Assembly (NCBI GenBank): GCA_047519745.1
Contig: JAPVSJ010000057.1
Span: 1 to 30,490, forward strand
Length of the DNA: 30,490 bases
Source: VRUE01 sp047519745
GTDB lineage: Bacteria; Actinomycetota; Thermoleophilia; Solirubrobacterales; 70-9
Direction: 5' to 3'
This document shows, piece after piece, positions 1 through 7,955 of the stretch. The translations under genes were made by a program, and so were the position numbers. Each line of letters starts with the position of its first letter. Position 1 is the first letter of the stretch. The notes under the pieces were generated by a model. It did not search any database, was not told where the DNA came from, and was given only the letters and a program-made list of their open reading frames with translations.

Positions 1-95
1 GAGGACCAAGGCGATCGACTCGGGCCGCCGGTTCTGCTCAGATCCATCCGGTCGCGGTTGATCCCTGGACCCTTTTCCTGGTACAACAAGAGCAC

Positions 96-371
96 ATGGA
101 GGCCGCTCCGAGAACCGAGGAGGAGCTGCGCGAGAAGGCGATCTCCCAGCTGAAGAAGAAGCGCGACTTCCGTTCGCACATCTTCATCTACGTCCTGGTC
201 AACGCGATGCTGGTGGTCATATGGGCGGTGACCGGCGCCGGCTTCTTCTGGCCGATCTTCCCGATTCTCGGCTGGGGCGTGGGGGTCGGCGCAAATGCCT
301 GGGACGTCTACGCCCGCAAGCCGCTCAGCGAGGACGACATCCAACGCGAGACCCAGCGGCTGCGAGGCTGA
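96..371 (+). CDS. 2TM domain membrane protein
   Basis: A 91-residue protein with a charged, Lys/Arg/Glu-rich N-terminal helix (about residues 6-24) followed by two hydrophobic segments (about 29-47 and 50-67) and a short charged tail. This is the layout of the small '2TM domain' family, in which a soluble helix precedes a two-helix membrane hairpin; the family is often found alone or fused to sensor kinases. Here it stands alone, so no signalling partner is visible. The ATG at 96 is the only start that gives the complete helix. The cupin gene begins 11 bases after the stop, so the two may be co-transcribed. The biochemical role is unknown; the family assignment is from pattern only. Confidence 0.75.
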   Translation: MEAAPRTEEELREKAISQLKKKRDFRSHIFIYVLVNAMLVVIWAVTGAGFFWPIFPILGWGVGVGANAWDVYARKPLSEDDIQRETQRLRG

Positions 372-381
372 GGGGGCCGGC

Positions 382-759
382 ATGCGGAGCTGGGACCTGA
401 GGTCGATCGAGGCGGAGCCGCACCAGCCGGAGATCCTCGCCTCGGCCGAGGACGCGCGCACGATCGTGCTCCGGCTCCCGGCGGGGGAGGAGCTGCAGGA
501 GCACGAGGTGCACGAGCGGGCCAGGGTCGTCGTCGTGGATGGCGAGGTTGACGTCACCACCGCCTCCGGCGAGGCCGTCTCGGCCGGTCCCGGCCACCTC
601 TTCGAGTTCGACCCCGCCGAGCGCCACACGATCGCCGCGAGGTCCGACACCCGCCTGCTACTGATCCTCACGCCCTGGCCGGGGGACGGCCACCCCGGCG
701 CGATGACGCTGGAGCAGAAGGGGGAAGCACGCGAGCGCGCCCAGCGCCATCAGGCTTGA
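382..759 (+). CDS. Small cupin-domain protein
   Basis: A 125-residue protein whose middle reads as one conserved beta-barrel cupin: hydrophobic strands, a G-E-E-L-Q-E-H-E-V-H-E stretch carrying the usual metal-binding His/Glu residues of cupin motif 1, a 'VVVDGEVDV' strand, and a 'GPGHLFEFDP..RHTI' segment resembling motif 2. The tail is charged and probably helical. I chose the ATG at 382 because the longer reading frame from 295 overlaps the 2TM gene and its extra residues are low-complexity out-of-frame sequence. Single-domain cupins of this size bind a metal or small ligand and have very diverse roles, so no substrate can be given. Probably co-transcribed with the 2TM gene. Confidence 0.75.
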   Translation: MRSWDLRSIEAEPHQPEILASAEDARTIVLRLPAGEELQEHEVHERARVVVVDGEVDVTTASGEAVSAGPGHLFEFDPAERHTIAARSDTRLLLILTPWPGDGHPGAMTLEQKGEARERAQRHQA

Positions 760-792
760 TCGAGGGTGGGATCGAGGGCGCAGTCAGGCTCT

Positions 793-812
793 GGGCCGGT
801 AGCGCCTGGCCC
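793..812. terminator. Hairpin between convergent genes
   Basis: A seven-pair stem (GGGCCGG against CCTGGCCC with one G-T pair and a loop of about five bases) lies at the stop codon of the minus-strand binding-protein gene and 33 bases after the cupin stop. There is no T tract on either side, so it is at best a weak, U-less terminator; position rather than sequence is the main support. Confidence 0.3.
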
Positions 813-1966
813 TACCCCGCGTAAGGGGCGCCGACCGCTTTGGCCCAGCCCCCGTCGACGTGGAGCTGGCCGTGCTTGTCGGTGTCGACGATCACCACGG
901 TCGCCGGCTGGCGGTTGCCGTTGCTCGGGTCGATCGTGACCGAGCCGGTCCAGCCCTGCCATCCCCTGACCCCGTCGAGGGCTTTGCCGAGCTTGCCGGG
1001 GGCGGTTCCGCCGGTTTGCTTCGCGCCATAGGCGAGGAAGTCGAGCGAGTCGTAGGTGTAGGGGCTCCAGGTGCCCGGCTTCTGGCCGAATTCTTCTTCG
1101 TATTCGCCGACCCGGACGGCGGCGCCGCTGAAGTCCTGCGGCGCCGGTACTCCGACCACCGGGCAGGCCCGCGCCGCGGCGACGCCCGCGGTTTCGACGA
1201 AGCCGGTGTCGTAGGAGGCGTAGTCGGCGATGCACTGGGCCTTCACGTGGCCTTCTTGCATCTCCTTGGCGATCAACCCGCCCTCGGGGAAGTAGACGGC
1301 GGCGTAGATGACGTCGGGTTCGGTCGCGGCGAGCTTTTCGACCACGTCGGTGTAGGACTTCTTGCCCGGCTGGACCTTCTCGTAAGCGGTCACCGTGACA
1401 CCCGCCTTTTCCAGCGATGCCTTCAGCGCCTTCGAAACCGAGACCGTGTAGTTCTGCGTCGGGTCGTAGGCGATCGCGACGGACTTGGCCCCCTGCCACT
1501 CGGTCAGCGCGCGCGAGGCGACCGGCGCGATCTGGTAGCTCATCGGCTGCAGGGTGAAGCCGAGGCCGTTGGTCGACTGGTCGGAGGTGAGGCGGATCGG
1601 CACCAGCCCTGCCTTTATGTAGAGCGGCAGGGTCTCGACGCCGACGCCGGAGTTGTAGGGACCGACGATCCCGTCGAGGCCCTCGGCGATTGCGGACTTC
1701 GCGGCCTTGACGCCGGTCGCCGGGTCCGCCGCATCGTCGATCGGGACGACTTCGACCTGCTTGCCGAGGATCCCATTGCCCGCGTTCAGCTTCGTCGCCG
1801 CTAGTTCCGCGCCCATCAGCATCCCCTTGCCGAGGACCGCCTGTTCGCCGGAGAGCGGCGCCTCGAGTCCGACCCGGAAGCTGCCGGAGCTGGAGCCGCC
1901 GCAACCGGCGGCGAGCGGGGCGAGTGCGGCGAGGACGAGGACGCTGGCGATGCGGATCTTTTGCAT
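812..1966 (-). CDS. Branched-chain amino-acid-type ABC substrate-binding lipoprotein
   Basis: A 384-residue protein starting with a basic N-terminus and a hydrophobic segment that ends in a lipobox (L-A-A-G-Cys22), followed by a Gly/Ser linker. It is therefore exported and lipid-anchored. The mature part has the type I periplasmic binding fold typical of LivK/Peripla_BP_6: an opening 'FRVGLEAPLSGEQA' strand-loop, 'DDAADPATGVKAAKSAI', 'GIVGPYNSGV' and 'YTYDSLDFLAYG' near the end. Family members bind leucine/isoleucine/valine, other amino acids, amides or aromatic compounds and deliver them to a permease. No permease or ATPase gene lies in the window, so this is an orphan receptor here and its ligand cannot be inferred. 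Its start faces an alpha/beta hydrolase across only 46 bases, which must hold both promoters. Confidence 0.88.
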   Translation of the reverse strand: MQKIRIASVLVLAALAPLAAGCGGSSSGSFRVGLEAPLSGEQAVLGKGMLMGAELAATKLNAGNGILGKQVEVVPIDDAADPATGVKAAKSAIAEGLDGIVGPYNSGVGVETLPLYIKAGLVPIRLTSDQSTNGLGFTLQPMSYQIAPVASRALTEWQGAKSVAIAYDPTQNYTVSVSKALKASLEKAGVTVTAYEKVQPGKKSYTDVVEKLAATEPDVIYAAVYFPEGGLIAKEMQEGHVKAQCIADYASYDTGFVETAGVAAARACPVVGVPAPQDFSGAAVRVGEYEEEFGQKPGTWSPYTYDSLDFLAYGAKQTGGTAPGKLGKALDGVRGWQGWTGSVTIDPSNGNRQPATVVIVDTDKHGQLHVDGGWAKAVGAPYAG

Positions 1967-2012
1967 CGGGCGACCCTCTCACGCCGGGTGGTCGGAGCGC
2001 TAGGGTCTGCGC

Positions 2013-2945
2013 GTGCCCCCGGCGATCAGCTTCGAGGCCCACGAGGTCGACCTGCACGGCCACCGCGCGGTCTATCGCGTCGCCGGCAGCGGGCCGACCG
2101 TGGTCCTGATCCACGGCATGGTCAACTCCTCGCGCCACTGGCAGGCGGTCGCCGAGCGGCTCGCCGGCTCCCACCGGGTGGTCGCGCCGGACCTGATCGG
2201 GCACGGCGGCTCGGCGACGCCACGCGGCGACTACTCGCTCGGCGCCCACGCGGCGAGCATCCGCGACCTGCTGACGACGATCGGCGTGGAGCGGGCGACG
2301 ATCGTCGGCCACTCGCTCGGCGGCGGCGTCGCGATGCAGTTCTTCTACCAATTCCCGCAGCGCACCGAGCGGCTGGTGCTGATCTCCAGTGGCGGTCTCG
2401 GACACGAGGTGAGTCCGCTGCTGCGCGGCGCGGCGCTGCCCGGCGCTTCGCCGCTGCTCCGCCTCGCCACGCGGCGCCGACTCGTCGATGCGATCGATGC
2501 CGCCGGGACGCGTCTGCGCGCCCGCGGCGACTCCAAGGGCGTCTACCTCGAGGCGGTCGCGCGGGCGCTGCGGCCGCTGCAGGAGCCCGGCTCGCGGCGG
2601 GCGTTCCTGCAGACGCTGCGCTCGGTCATCGACGTCCATGGCCAGCACGTCAGCGCCGCCGACCGGCTCTACCTGCTCGGCGACATGGCGACCCTGATCG
2701 TCTGGGGCGAGCGCGACCGGACGATCCCGATCGCGCACGGACGCGCCGCCCACGAGGCGATCCCGCACTGCCGCTTCGAGACGCTGCCGCGCGCTGCCCA
2801 CTTTCCCCACCTCGAAGACCCGGAGGGACTCGCCGGCACCCTCGCGGACTTCCTCGCGACGACGGCGCCGGTGCGGATCGACGATTCAGAATGGGCCGCC
2901 GTGATCGCCCAGCAGGCAAAGAGCCGTTTGCGCGCGGTCGCCTAG
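2013..2945 (+). CDS. Alpha/beta hydrolase
   Basis: A 310-residue alpha/beta-hydrolase-fold enzyme with a full catalytic set: oxyanion-hole 'HGM' (about 34-36), nucleophile Ser101 in G-H-S-L-G-G, acid Asp235 in W-G-E-R-D and base His263 in 'AAHFPH'. A lid of basic helices lies between about 130 and 205. The start is GTG at 2013, directly beyond the divergent lipoprotein gene. The protein has no signal peptide, so it is cytoplasmic. The combination of 'VVAPDLIGHGGS' and a basic helical lid resembles the esterase/epoxide-hydrolase/MhpC group, but the substrate is unknown. The Nudix gene begins five bases after the stop, suggesting an operon with it. Confidence 0.85.
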   Translation: MPPAISFEAHEVDLHGHRAVYRVAGSGPTVVLIHGMVNSSRHWQAVAERLAGSHRVVAPDLIGHGGSATPRGDYSLGAHAASIRDLLTTIGVERATIVGHSLGGGVAMQFFYQFPQRTERLVLISSGGLGHEVSPLLRGAALPGASPLLRLATRRRLVDAIDAAGTRLRARGDSKGVYLEAVARALRPLQEPGSRRAFLQTLRSVIDVHGQHVSAADRLYLLGDMATLIVWGERDRTIPIAHGRAAHEAIPHCRFETLPRAAHFPHLEDPEGLAGTLADFLATTAPVRIDDSEWAAVIAQQAKSRLRAVA

Positions 2946-2949
2946 TCAG

Positions 2950-3423
2950 GTGGCGGCGAAGGAAAGCGCCGGAGTGCTCCTCTTTCGCAACCGGGCGGAG
3001 CCGACGCTGCTCCTCGTCCATCCCGGCGGGCCGTTTTGGGCGAAGAAGGACCTCGGCGCCTGGACGATCCCGAAGGGCGAACCGGACCCAGGCGAGGAGC
3101 TGCGCCGATGCGCGCTGCGCGAGATGGGGGAGGAGCTGGGACCGGCCGCGCCCAGCCTCGACCCGGGCGACCTGATCGAGCTGGGCTCGATCCGCCAGAA
3201 GGGCGGCAAGCTCGTCCATGCCTGGGCCGCGGAGGGGGAGTTCGATCCGGCGGCGCTGGCGAGCAACAGCTTCGAGCTCGAGTGGCCGCCCCGCTCCGGT
3301 GGCCGGCAGGAGTTCCCCGAGGTCGATCGCGCCGAGTGGTTCGACCCGGCGGAGGCGCGCCGCCGGATCATCCCGGCGCAGGCCGAGCTGATCGACCGCC
3401 TGCTCGACGCGCTCGGCGACTGA
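2950..3423 (+). CDS. Nudix hydrolase
   Basis: A 157-residue protein with an exact Nudix box at residues 43-64 (G-x5-E-x7-R-E-x-x-E-E-x-G), which supplies the metal-binding glutamates for hydrolysis of nucleoside diphosphates linked to another group. The strands before it ('AGVLLFRN...TLLLVHPGG') and the 'LGAWTIPKGE' entry to the box are characteristic of small bacterial Nudix proteins that have a roughly 30-residue insertion after the box; some are called NTP pyrophosphohydrolases. The start is a GTG only five bases after the preceding hydrolase stop. The substrate cannot be assigned. It is complete and has no fused domains. The RDD gene follows after 26 bases. Confidence 0.9.
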   Translation: MAAKESAGVLLFRNRAEPTLLLVHPGGPFWAKKDLGAWTIPKGEPDPGEELRRCALREMGEELGPAAPSLDPGDLIELGSIRQKGGKLVHAWAAEGEFDPAALASNSFELEWPPRSGGRQEFPEVDRAEWFDPAEARRRIIPAQAELIDRLLDALGD

Positions 3424-3449
3424 CCAAAGCGACCGTATACTCGCCCGCA

Positions 3450-4493
3450 ATGGCTGACGGCCCCGATTCCCAGGCCCCGCTGCCGCTCTCGGTGCGGTTG
3501 CTCGGCGCCGGCGTGCGCGGCGCGCGCTCGGTCGGCAAGGCGGCCGGGATCGACCGCGCGGTCGAGGTCGCCGCCGAGGAGGCGATGGTCGCCGCGGTCG
3601 AGAGCGAGGCGGTGGAGCGCGCGCTGGTCAGAGTCCTGCAGGGGCCGCTGGTCGAGGAAGCGGCCCGCGGCGCTCTGGAGAGCGACACGGTGAAGCAGGC
3701 GCTGATCGACGCGCTCGACAGCGAGATGGTCGACGAGGTCTGGCGGCGCCTACTGGCCAGCGACGAGGCCCAGCGCCTGGTCGAGCGGATCGCCGAGGCG
3801 CCGGAGCTGCGCGCTGCGATCAGCGCCCAGAGCGTCGGCTTCATCGAGGACGTCGGCCACACCATCGGCGACGTGACCAGGCGCCTCGACGGCGTGATCG
3901 AGCGGATCGCGCGCCGCGTCGTCTTCCGCAAGCGCCGCAGCGAGCCGACCGAGCGCGCCGGCGCGCTCACCCGCGGCCTCGCCTTCGGCCTCGACCTGCT
4001 GATCGTCAACCTCGCCTTCTCCGGCCTGGCCGCGATCGTGGCGCTGATCGGCTCCTTCTTCTCCGGCACCGGCAACGTCTCCGGCTTCGCCCTCGTTGTC
4101 GGCAGCGTCACCTGGATCGCCCTCGGCGGTCTCTACCTGGTCACCTTCTGGTCGCTTGCGGGGCAGACGCCGGGGATGCGCTTCTTCGGCATCAGGCTGG
4201 CCACCGAGGGGCGCGGCCTGCCGCCGCGAAAGTCGCTGCGGCGGCTGGTCGGGCTCTTCCTCGCCGCGATCCCGTTCTGCCTTGGCTTCGCCGGCATCCT
4301 CTTCGACGAACGGCGCCGCGGCTGGCAGGACCGTCTCGCCGGCGTCGACGTCCTCTATGAGAGCCGCGACGCCGCGGTGGCGCCGTGGTCGACCCTCGAC
4401 GCGGAGGTGCCGCTCGGCGCCGAGACGTCGAAGGCCCCGGGTGCCCGGGGCCTTCGTCCGCAACAGGTGCCTGGATCGCCGCTGCGCGGCTGA
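3450..4493 (+). CDS. RDD-family membrane protein
   Basis: A 347-residue protein in two halves. Residues 1-165 are a hydrophilic, Ala/Glu-rich, probably helical region with repeated short units of the form 'VE.AL...L..E...'. The C-terminal half is an RDD domain: an Arg-rich entry, 'RGLAFGLDLLIVNL' with the signature Arg and Asp, two further hydrophobic segments, 'TPGMRFFGIRLATEGR' and a last hydrophobic segment ending in 'RRRGWQDRLAGVDV'. RDD proteins are membrane proteins; some have been linked to ion exchange. I chose the ATG at 3450 because upstream in-frame sequence overlaps the Nudix gene. A strong hairpin lies inside the last codons, so the transcript probably ends at this gene. Confidence 0.82.
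   Translation: MADGPDSQAPLPLSVRLLGAGVRGARSVGKAAGIDRAVEVAAEEAMVAAVESEAVERALVRVLQGPLVEEAARGALESDTVKQALIDALDSEMVDEVWRRLLASDEAQRLVERIAEAPELRAAISAQSVGFIEDVGHTIGDVTRRLDGVIERIARRVVFRKRRSEPTERAGALTRGLAFGLDLLIVNLAFSGLAAIVALIGSFFSGTGNVSGFALVVGSVTWIALGGLYLVTFWSLAGQTPGMRFFGIRLATEGRGLPPRKSLRRLVGLFLAAIPFCLGFAGILFDERRRGWQDRLAGVDVLYESRDAAVAPWSTLDAEVPLGAETSKAPGARGLRPQQVPGSPLRG
4430..4455. terminator. Strong hairpin at end of RDD gene, between convergent genes
   Basis: An 11-base perfect stem (GAAGGCCCCGG / CCGGGGCCTTC) with a four-base loop GTGC sits within the last 13 codons of the RDD gene and just beyond the stop of the convergent membrane-protein gene. No T tract follows in either direction. Stem strength and convergent placement suggest a bidirectional terminator without a U run. 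Confidence 0.5.
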
Positions 4494-4503
4494 TCCGTGC
4501 TGC

Positions 4504-4896
4504 TCAGCCCCTCGGGACCGGGTTTCCTTCCGGGCCCTCGGCCAGCTTGTAGACGATGATGATCGAGAGGGCGAAGATCGCCAGCGACCAGAAGGGGTAC
4601 GCCGGGATCGAGAGCAGCGCGGCGATTGCATTGAGCGAACCGACGAAGATGCCGACCCAGCGGCCGTATTCGCCCCCCGAGAAGAGCGAGAATGCGGCGA
4701 TGAGCTCGAGCACCCCGATGATCAGGCTGACCCATCCCCAGGTGTGCAGTCCGCTGATGATGAAGGTCGCGTTTTCAGTGAAGAACTTCGAATCCCCGAT
4801 CGCGGCGATGCCGTAGACGATGTTCAGCACGCCGGCAATCAGGAGCAGCACGCCGGCAAAGACCCACCAGCCGCTGATCAGGCTCTCATCGTTCAT
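4504..4896 (-). CDS. Four-helix membrane protein, DUF7144-like
   Basis: A 130-residue, almost wholly hydrophobic protein with four transmembrane segments (about 8-30, 45-67, 72-92 and 96-115). The 'SGWWVFAGVLLLIAGVLN' opening, 'GLHTWGWVSLIIGVLEL', 'GRWVGIF' and 'PFWSL' patterns are those of the DUF7144 family of actinobacterial membrane proteins, of unknown function. It is monocistronic, convergent with the RDD gene and divergent from the secreted protease. The 130 bases upstream (4897-5028) hold the promoters of both divergent genes, but I cannot point to convincing -35/-10 boxes there. Confidence 0.75.
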   Translation of the reverse strand: MNDESLISGWWVFAGVLLLIAGVLNIVYGIAAIGDSKFFTENATFIISGLHTWGWVSLIIGVLELIAAFSLFSGGEYGRWVGIFVGSLNAIAALLSIPAYPFWSLAIFALSIIIVYKLAEGPEGNPVPRG

Positions 4897-5028
4897 GCGT
4901 AACCCTTTCGTAGAAAGAACCGCAGTTTGAGAATGTTATGAGCAGCTTCTGTCGCAAACAAGTGTTTCCTGCCACGAAATGACCGTGTGGCCAATCTTGC
5001 GTGCAGAAGTCATCCGGCGGGGACGATC

Positions 5029-5904
5029 GTGCCGATGAGGCGCTCGATGGGGCCCACGCCACGATTCGCCTTGCCCGCCTTGGCGGTGCTGCTCGCGCTC
5101 GCGCTCGCGGCGAGCGCCGCTGCCGCGCCGCCGGTCCACACGCTGAAAATGGGGCCGGGCGCCGCCGCCGGCCCGCTGCGTACGTACGGGCGTGCCCCGG
5201 CGGGGCGCTTCCGGCGCGCTCCCACGGCCGGAGCCAGCAGCATCCGCGTGCTCAACTCGGCCGAAGACGGTACGCGCACCAACGGCAGGATCCTCGGCGT
5301 CGATCCGATCACCGGGCCCTACTCATGCTCGGGCACGGCGCTGAACACGCCGAGCCATTCGATCGTCCTCACCGCGGGGCACTGCGTGATCGAAAGGGGA
5401 AGCGAGGGCCGCCAGCTCTCCTTCGTCCCCGCCTACGAACACGGCAACCGGCCATTCGGGACCTTCGTCGCCCAGTCGATCTACGTGATGCCGCAGTGGC
5501 GTCGCCGGGAAAATCCCGACTTCGACGTCGCGGCTCTGCGCGTCAAGCCAAACGAGTTCGGGGCGCTCACGGACGTGGTCGGAGGGCGCGGCTTCGCGAC
5601 GGGGAAATCGCGGCTCGGCGCCTTTCAGATCTTCGGCTACCCGGCGGCGCACGCCGGCGGGGAAGAGCTGCGCAGCTGCCGCGCCCACGGACTCGGGCTC
5701 GATTCCCTCACCGATCGCTTCTCGGGCCCGCCGACGATGCCGGCCTCCTGCGACATGGCCGCCGGCTCCAGCGGCGGCGCCTGGCTCTTCGACGGCGAAT
5801 TCGTCAGCGGCGTGACCAGCTACAGCTACCAGGGCCGGCCGACCCAGCTCTTCTCGCCCTACTTCGGCCCCGAAATAGGCGCTTTCCTGCGGCAACTGCC
5901 ATGA
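5029..5904 (+). CDS. Secreted trypsin-like serine protease
   Basis: A roughly 291-residue exported protease of the chymotrypsin/V8 fold. An Arg-containing N-terminus and a Leu/Ala-rich segment ending in 'ASAAAAPP' form a Sec signal peptide. The catalytic triad is visible: His118 in T-A-G-H-C, Asp166 in 'PDFDVAAL' and Ser248 in 'AGSSGGAW'. The paired Cys in 'SCSGTA' and 'GHC' and a later pair could form disulfides. Start choice: GTG at 5029 is six bases after a GGGGA; ATG at 5035 gives the same signal peptide; a longer form from 4987 adds residues unlike a signal peptide. No pro-domain or wall anchor is seen. It probably degrades extracellular proteins. The dehalogenase-like gene starts 7 bases downstream. 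Confidence 0.88.
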   Translation: MPMRRSMGPTPRFALPALAVLLALALAASAAAAPPVHTLKMGPGAAAGPLRTYGRAPAGRFRRAPTAGASSIRVLNSAEDGTRTNGRILGVDPITGPYSCSGTALNTPSHSIVLTAGHCVIERGSEGRQLSFVPAYEHGNRPFGTFVAQSIYVMPQWRRRENPDFDVAALRVKPNEFGALTDVVGGRGFATGKSRLGAFQIFGYPAAHAGGEELRSCRAHGLGLDSLTDRFSGPPTMPASCDMAAGSSGGAWLFDGEFVSGVTSYSYQGRPTQLFSPYFGPEIGAFLRQLP

Positions 5905-5911
5905 TCGCGGC

Positions 5912-6787
5912 GTGAGCGCCGAGGTGGTGAGAACGCCGGAGGAGAGCCTGCGGGGGTTGCCGGACTTTCCCTTCGAGTCGAGCTATCACGAGGTGGACGG
6001 GTTGCGGCTCGCCTGTCTCGACGAGGGCGAGGGCAAGCCGGTCGTCTTCTTCCACGGCGAGCCGACCTGGTCGTTCCTCTGGCGCAAGGTGATCCCGCCG
6101 GTCCGCGACGCGGGCTTCCGCTGCATCGCCCCCGACTACGCCGGCTTCGGCCGCTCCGACAAGCCCACCGATCTCGACTGGTACACCTACGACCGCCACG
6201 TCGAGCTGATGTCGGCGCTGCTCGAGCAGCTCGACCTGCGCGACGCGACCGCCGTCGTCCACGACTGGGGCGGCCCGATCGGCTTGCGGCTCGCGGTCGA
6301 GCACCCCGACCGCTTCTCGCGCCTCGTGATCATGGACACCGGCCCCTTCACCGGCCACCCGAAGATGAGCGAGACCTGGCTCAAATTCCGCGATTACGTG
6401 CGCCGGAATCCCGACGTGCCCGCCGGGTTTCTGGTCAAGGCGGGCTGCAAGAACGACCCTGGCGACGACGTGATCGCCGCCTACGAGGCCCCCTTCCCCA
6501 ACCCCGAGTCGAAGGCGGGCACCCGCGCCTTCCCGCTGATCCTGCCGACCGAGCCCGACGCTCCGGGCGCCGCCGAGGGCAGGCGGGTGGCGGAGGCGTT
6601 GCGGGACGACGAGCGCCCGGCGCTGGTCCTCTGGGCGGACTCCGACCCGGCGCTGCCGCTCTCGGTGGGTGAGCAGGTCTCCTCGCGACTCAACCTCCCG
6701 GCCCCGCGGGTGATCGAGAACGCCGGACACTTCCTGCAGGAGGACGCGGGCGAGGAGATCGGCGGCATCATCGCCGACTGGCTCTGA
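5912..6787 (+). CDS. Haloalkane dehalogenase-like alpha/beta hydrolase
   Basis: A 291-residue alpha/beta hydrolase with the hallmarks of haloalkane dehalogenases: 'HGEPTWSFLWRK' near the N-terminus (oxyanion and halide region), an aspartate nucleophile Asp118 followed by Trp119 in V-V-H-D-W-G-G, acid Asp245 in 'SDPALP' and base His273 in 'NAGHFLQE'. Asp rather than Ser as nucleophile, plus the adjacent Trp, indicates hydrolysis through an alkyl-enzyme ester with halide release, as in DhlA-type (HLD-I) enzymes. Fluoroacetate dehalogenases and epoxide hydrolases share the Asp, so the substrate is not certain. Starts with GTG seven bases after the protease stop. No regulator or downstream dehydrogenases for haloalkane breakdown are nearby, so a physiological role in that pathway is not supported. 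Confidence 0.82.
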   Translation: MSAEVVRTPEESLRGLPDFPFESSYHEVDGLRLACLDEGEGKPVVFFHGEPTWSFLWRKVIPPVRDAGFRCIAPDYAGFGRSDKPTDLDWYTYDRHVELMSALLEQLDLRDATAVVHDWGGPIGLRLAVEHPDRFSRLVIMDTGPFTGHPKMSETWLKFRDYVRRNPDVPAGFLVKAGCKNDPGDDVIAAYEAPFPNPESKAGTRAFPLILPTEPDAPGAAEGRRVAEALRDDERPALVLWADSDPALPLSVGEQVSSRLNLPAPRVIENAGHFLQEDAGEEIGGIIADWL

Positions 6788-6799
6788 GTCGTCCGCGGC

Positions 6800-7918
6800 T
6801 CAGCGCATCGTCGCGGCGAGCCGCGAGACGACACCGCGCAGCTCGTCCCGAGGGCGCTCGATCAGCAGGCGGGTGCGGCGCGGTGGCGCTTCGTCCTCGA
6901 GCCAGGTGACGGTGCCGGGCCAGTAGGGACCCGGGGGCGTGCCGGGGTGGTGGAAGGCCGAGGCGAAGACCCAGCTGCCGGTGTTGTGGAGTCGGCCACC
7001 GCCGGGAAGCGGCCATTCGGCATCGTCCTCTTCGGGGCCGCCGCGGTGGGTATGGCCGGTGATCACGTGTCCCGCGCCGATGTCGAGGCGGCGGGTGAGC
7101 TCGGTCGCCGCGGCGACGCCGCTGTGGGAGATCGCGCCGGAGCTGAGCGTCACCTCGAAGTCGGCGCGGAGGAGGCGATTGATCCCCCAGATCGTGGCTG
7201 GCACCGCGGCGCCGAGAGCTGCCCGGACGGCGGCACGGCGAGCCCGGTTGCCGTCGCCGTTGCGGACCATCATCGCCCGCCAGGCACGCTCGGAGGGGCG
7301 GCTCGCGCTGTGTGCGACGCCCCCTTGGGCGACGCCGAAGGTGAGGCCGTAGACGGGCCGCAGCACGCGCTCGTATTCGGCGGGCGCGGTGCGTGGCCCG
7401 GGCAGCGGCCCGAACATACGCATCGACACTGCCGCGGCGATGCACTCGAGGCGGGGCAGGGTCATGTGGCAGTCCATGTAGTGGCCGTGGGTGGCGTAGA
7501 CGTCGTCGCGCAGCCAGATCCCGGGGTAGGCGATCTGCAGGCGCGCGCTGCCCAACCACCTCGCGATCCGTTGCCAGGCCTCGCCGCCCGGCTCGGCGTG
7601 CTGTTCGAGCGAGAGGGGAGTGCCGGCAAGTGCCTGCTGCTCCAGCAATGGCTCGGCGAGCCGGTGATCGTGGTTGCCGGGGACCAGCACGACAGGGCGG
7701 CCGCCCATCGCCTCGCCCAGCCCTTCGAAGAACGGCCGGGCGCTCTCCAGCGCCGTGGCGAGCGGCGTCTCGCGCAGCTCGAGGATGTCGCCGAGCAGGA
7801 CCACTCGATCGGCTGGGGCGAGCTCGTCGAGCAGAACGCGGCGGATCGCGGCGTCGCGCAGCAGGTCCTCGCCGAAGGCGCTGCCGAGGTGGAGGTCGGA
7901 GACGATCGCGGTTCGCAT
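6800..7918 (-). CDS. Calcineurin-like metallophosphoesterase
   Basis: A 372-residue soluble phosphoesterase with the metal-binding motifs in order: 'SDLHLG' at the N-terminus, 'LLGDILEL', 'PGNHDHRL', 'ATHGHYMD' and 'ITGHTHRGG'. These supply the Asp, His and Asn ligands of a dinuclear metal centre. The opening and spacing resemble the UDP-2,3-diacylglucosamine-hydrolase-like branch, but an insertion of about 80 residues between the fourth and fifth motifs sets it apart, so the substrate is not assigned. I chose ATG at 7918; a TTG nine bases upstream is the only longer alternative. It is divergent from the next hydrolase across 37 bases and ends 12 bases from the convergent dehalogenase-like gene. 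Confidence 0.87.
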   Translation of the reverse strand: MRTAIVSDLHLGSAFGEDLLRDAAIRRVLLDELAPADRVVLLGDILELRETPLATALESARPFFEGLGEAMGGRPVVLVPGNHDHRLAEPLLEQQALAGTPLSLEQHAEPGGEAWQRIARWLGSARLQIAYPGIWLRDDVYATHGHYMDCHMTLPRLECIAAAVSMRMFGPLPGPRTAPAEYERVLRPVYGLTFGVAQGGVAHSASRPSERAWRAMMVRNGDGNRARRAAVRAALGAAVPATIWGINRLLRADFEVTLSSGAISHSGVAAATELTRRLDIGAGHVITGHTHRGGPEEDDAEWPLPGGGRLHNTGSWVFASAFHHPGTPPGPYWPGTVTWLEDEAPPRRTRLLIERPRDELRGVVSRLAATMR

Positions 7919-7955
7919 TGAGGGCAAACTTAGCTGTCAGAGCTAAGCTGCCCGG

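Noticed and set aside
750..2810. A 686-codon open frame on the minus strand across the binding-protein gene and the first hydrolase.
   Set aside because: It is Arg/Ala/Gly/Pro-rich out-of-frame sequence typical of high-GC shadow frames; the overlapping genes have clear catalytic motifs.
4790..4806. A short match to the 3' end of tRNA-Glu (GAATCCCCG) as a possible attachment-site partner.
   Set aside because: Only nine bases, inside a membrane-protein gene; no longer copy of the tRNA 3' end was seen, so no att pair is supported.
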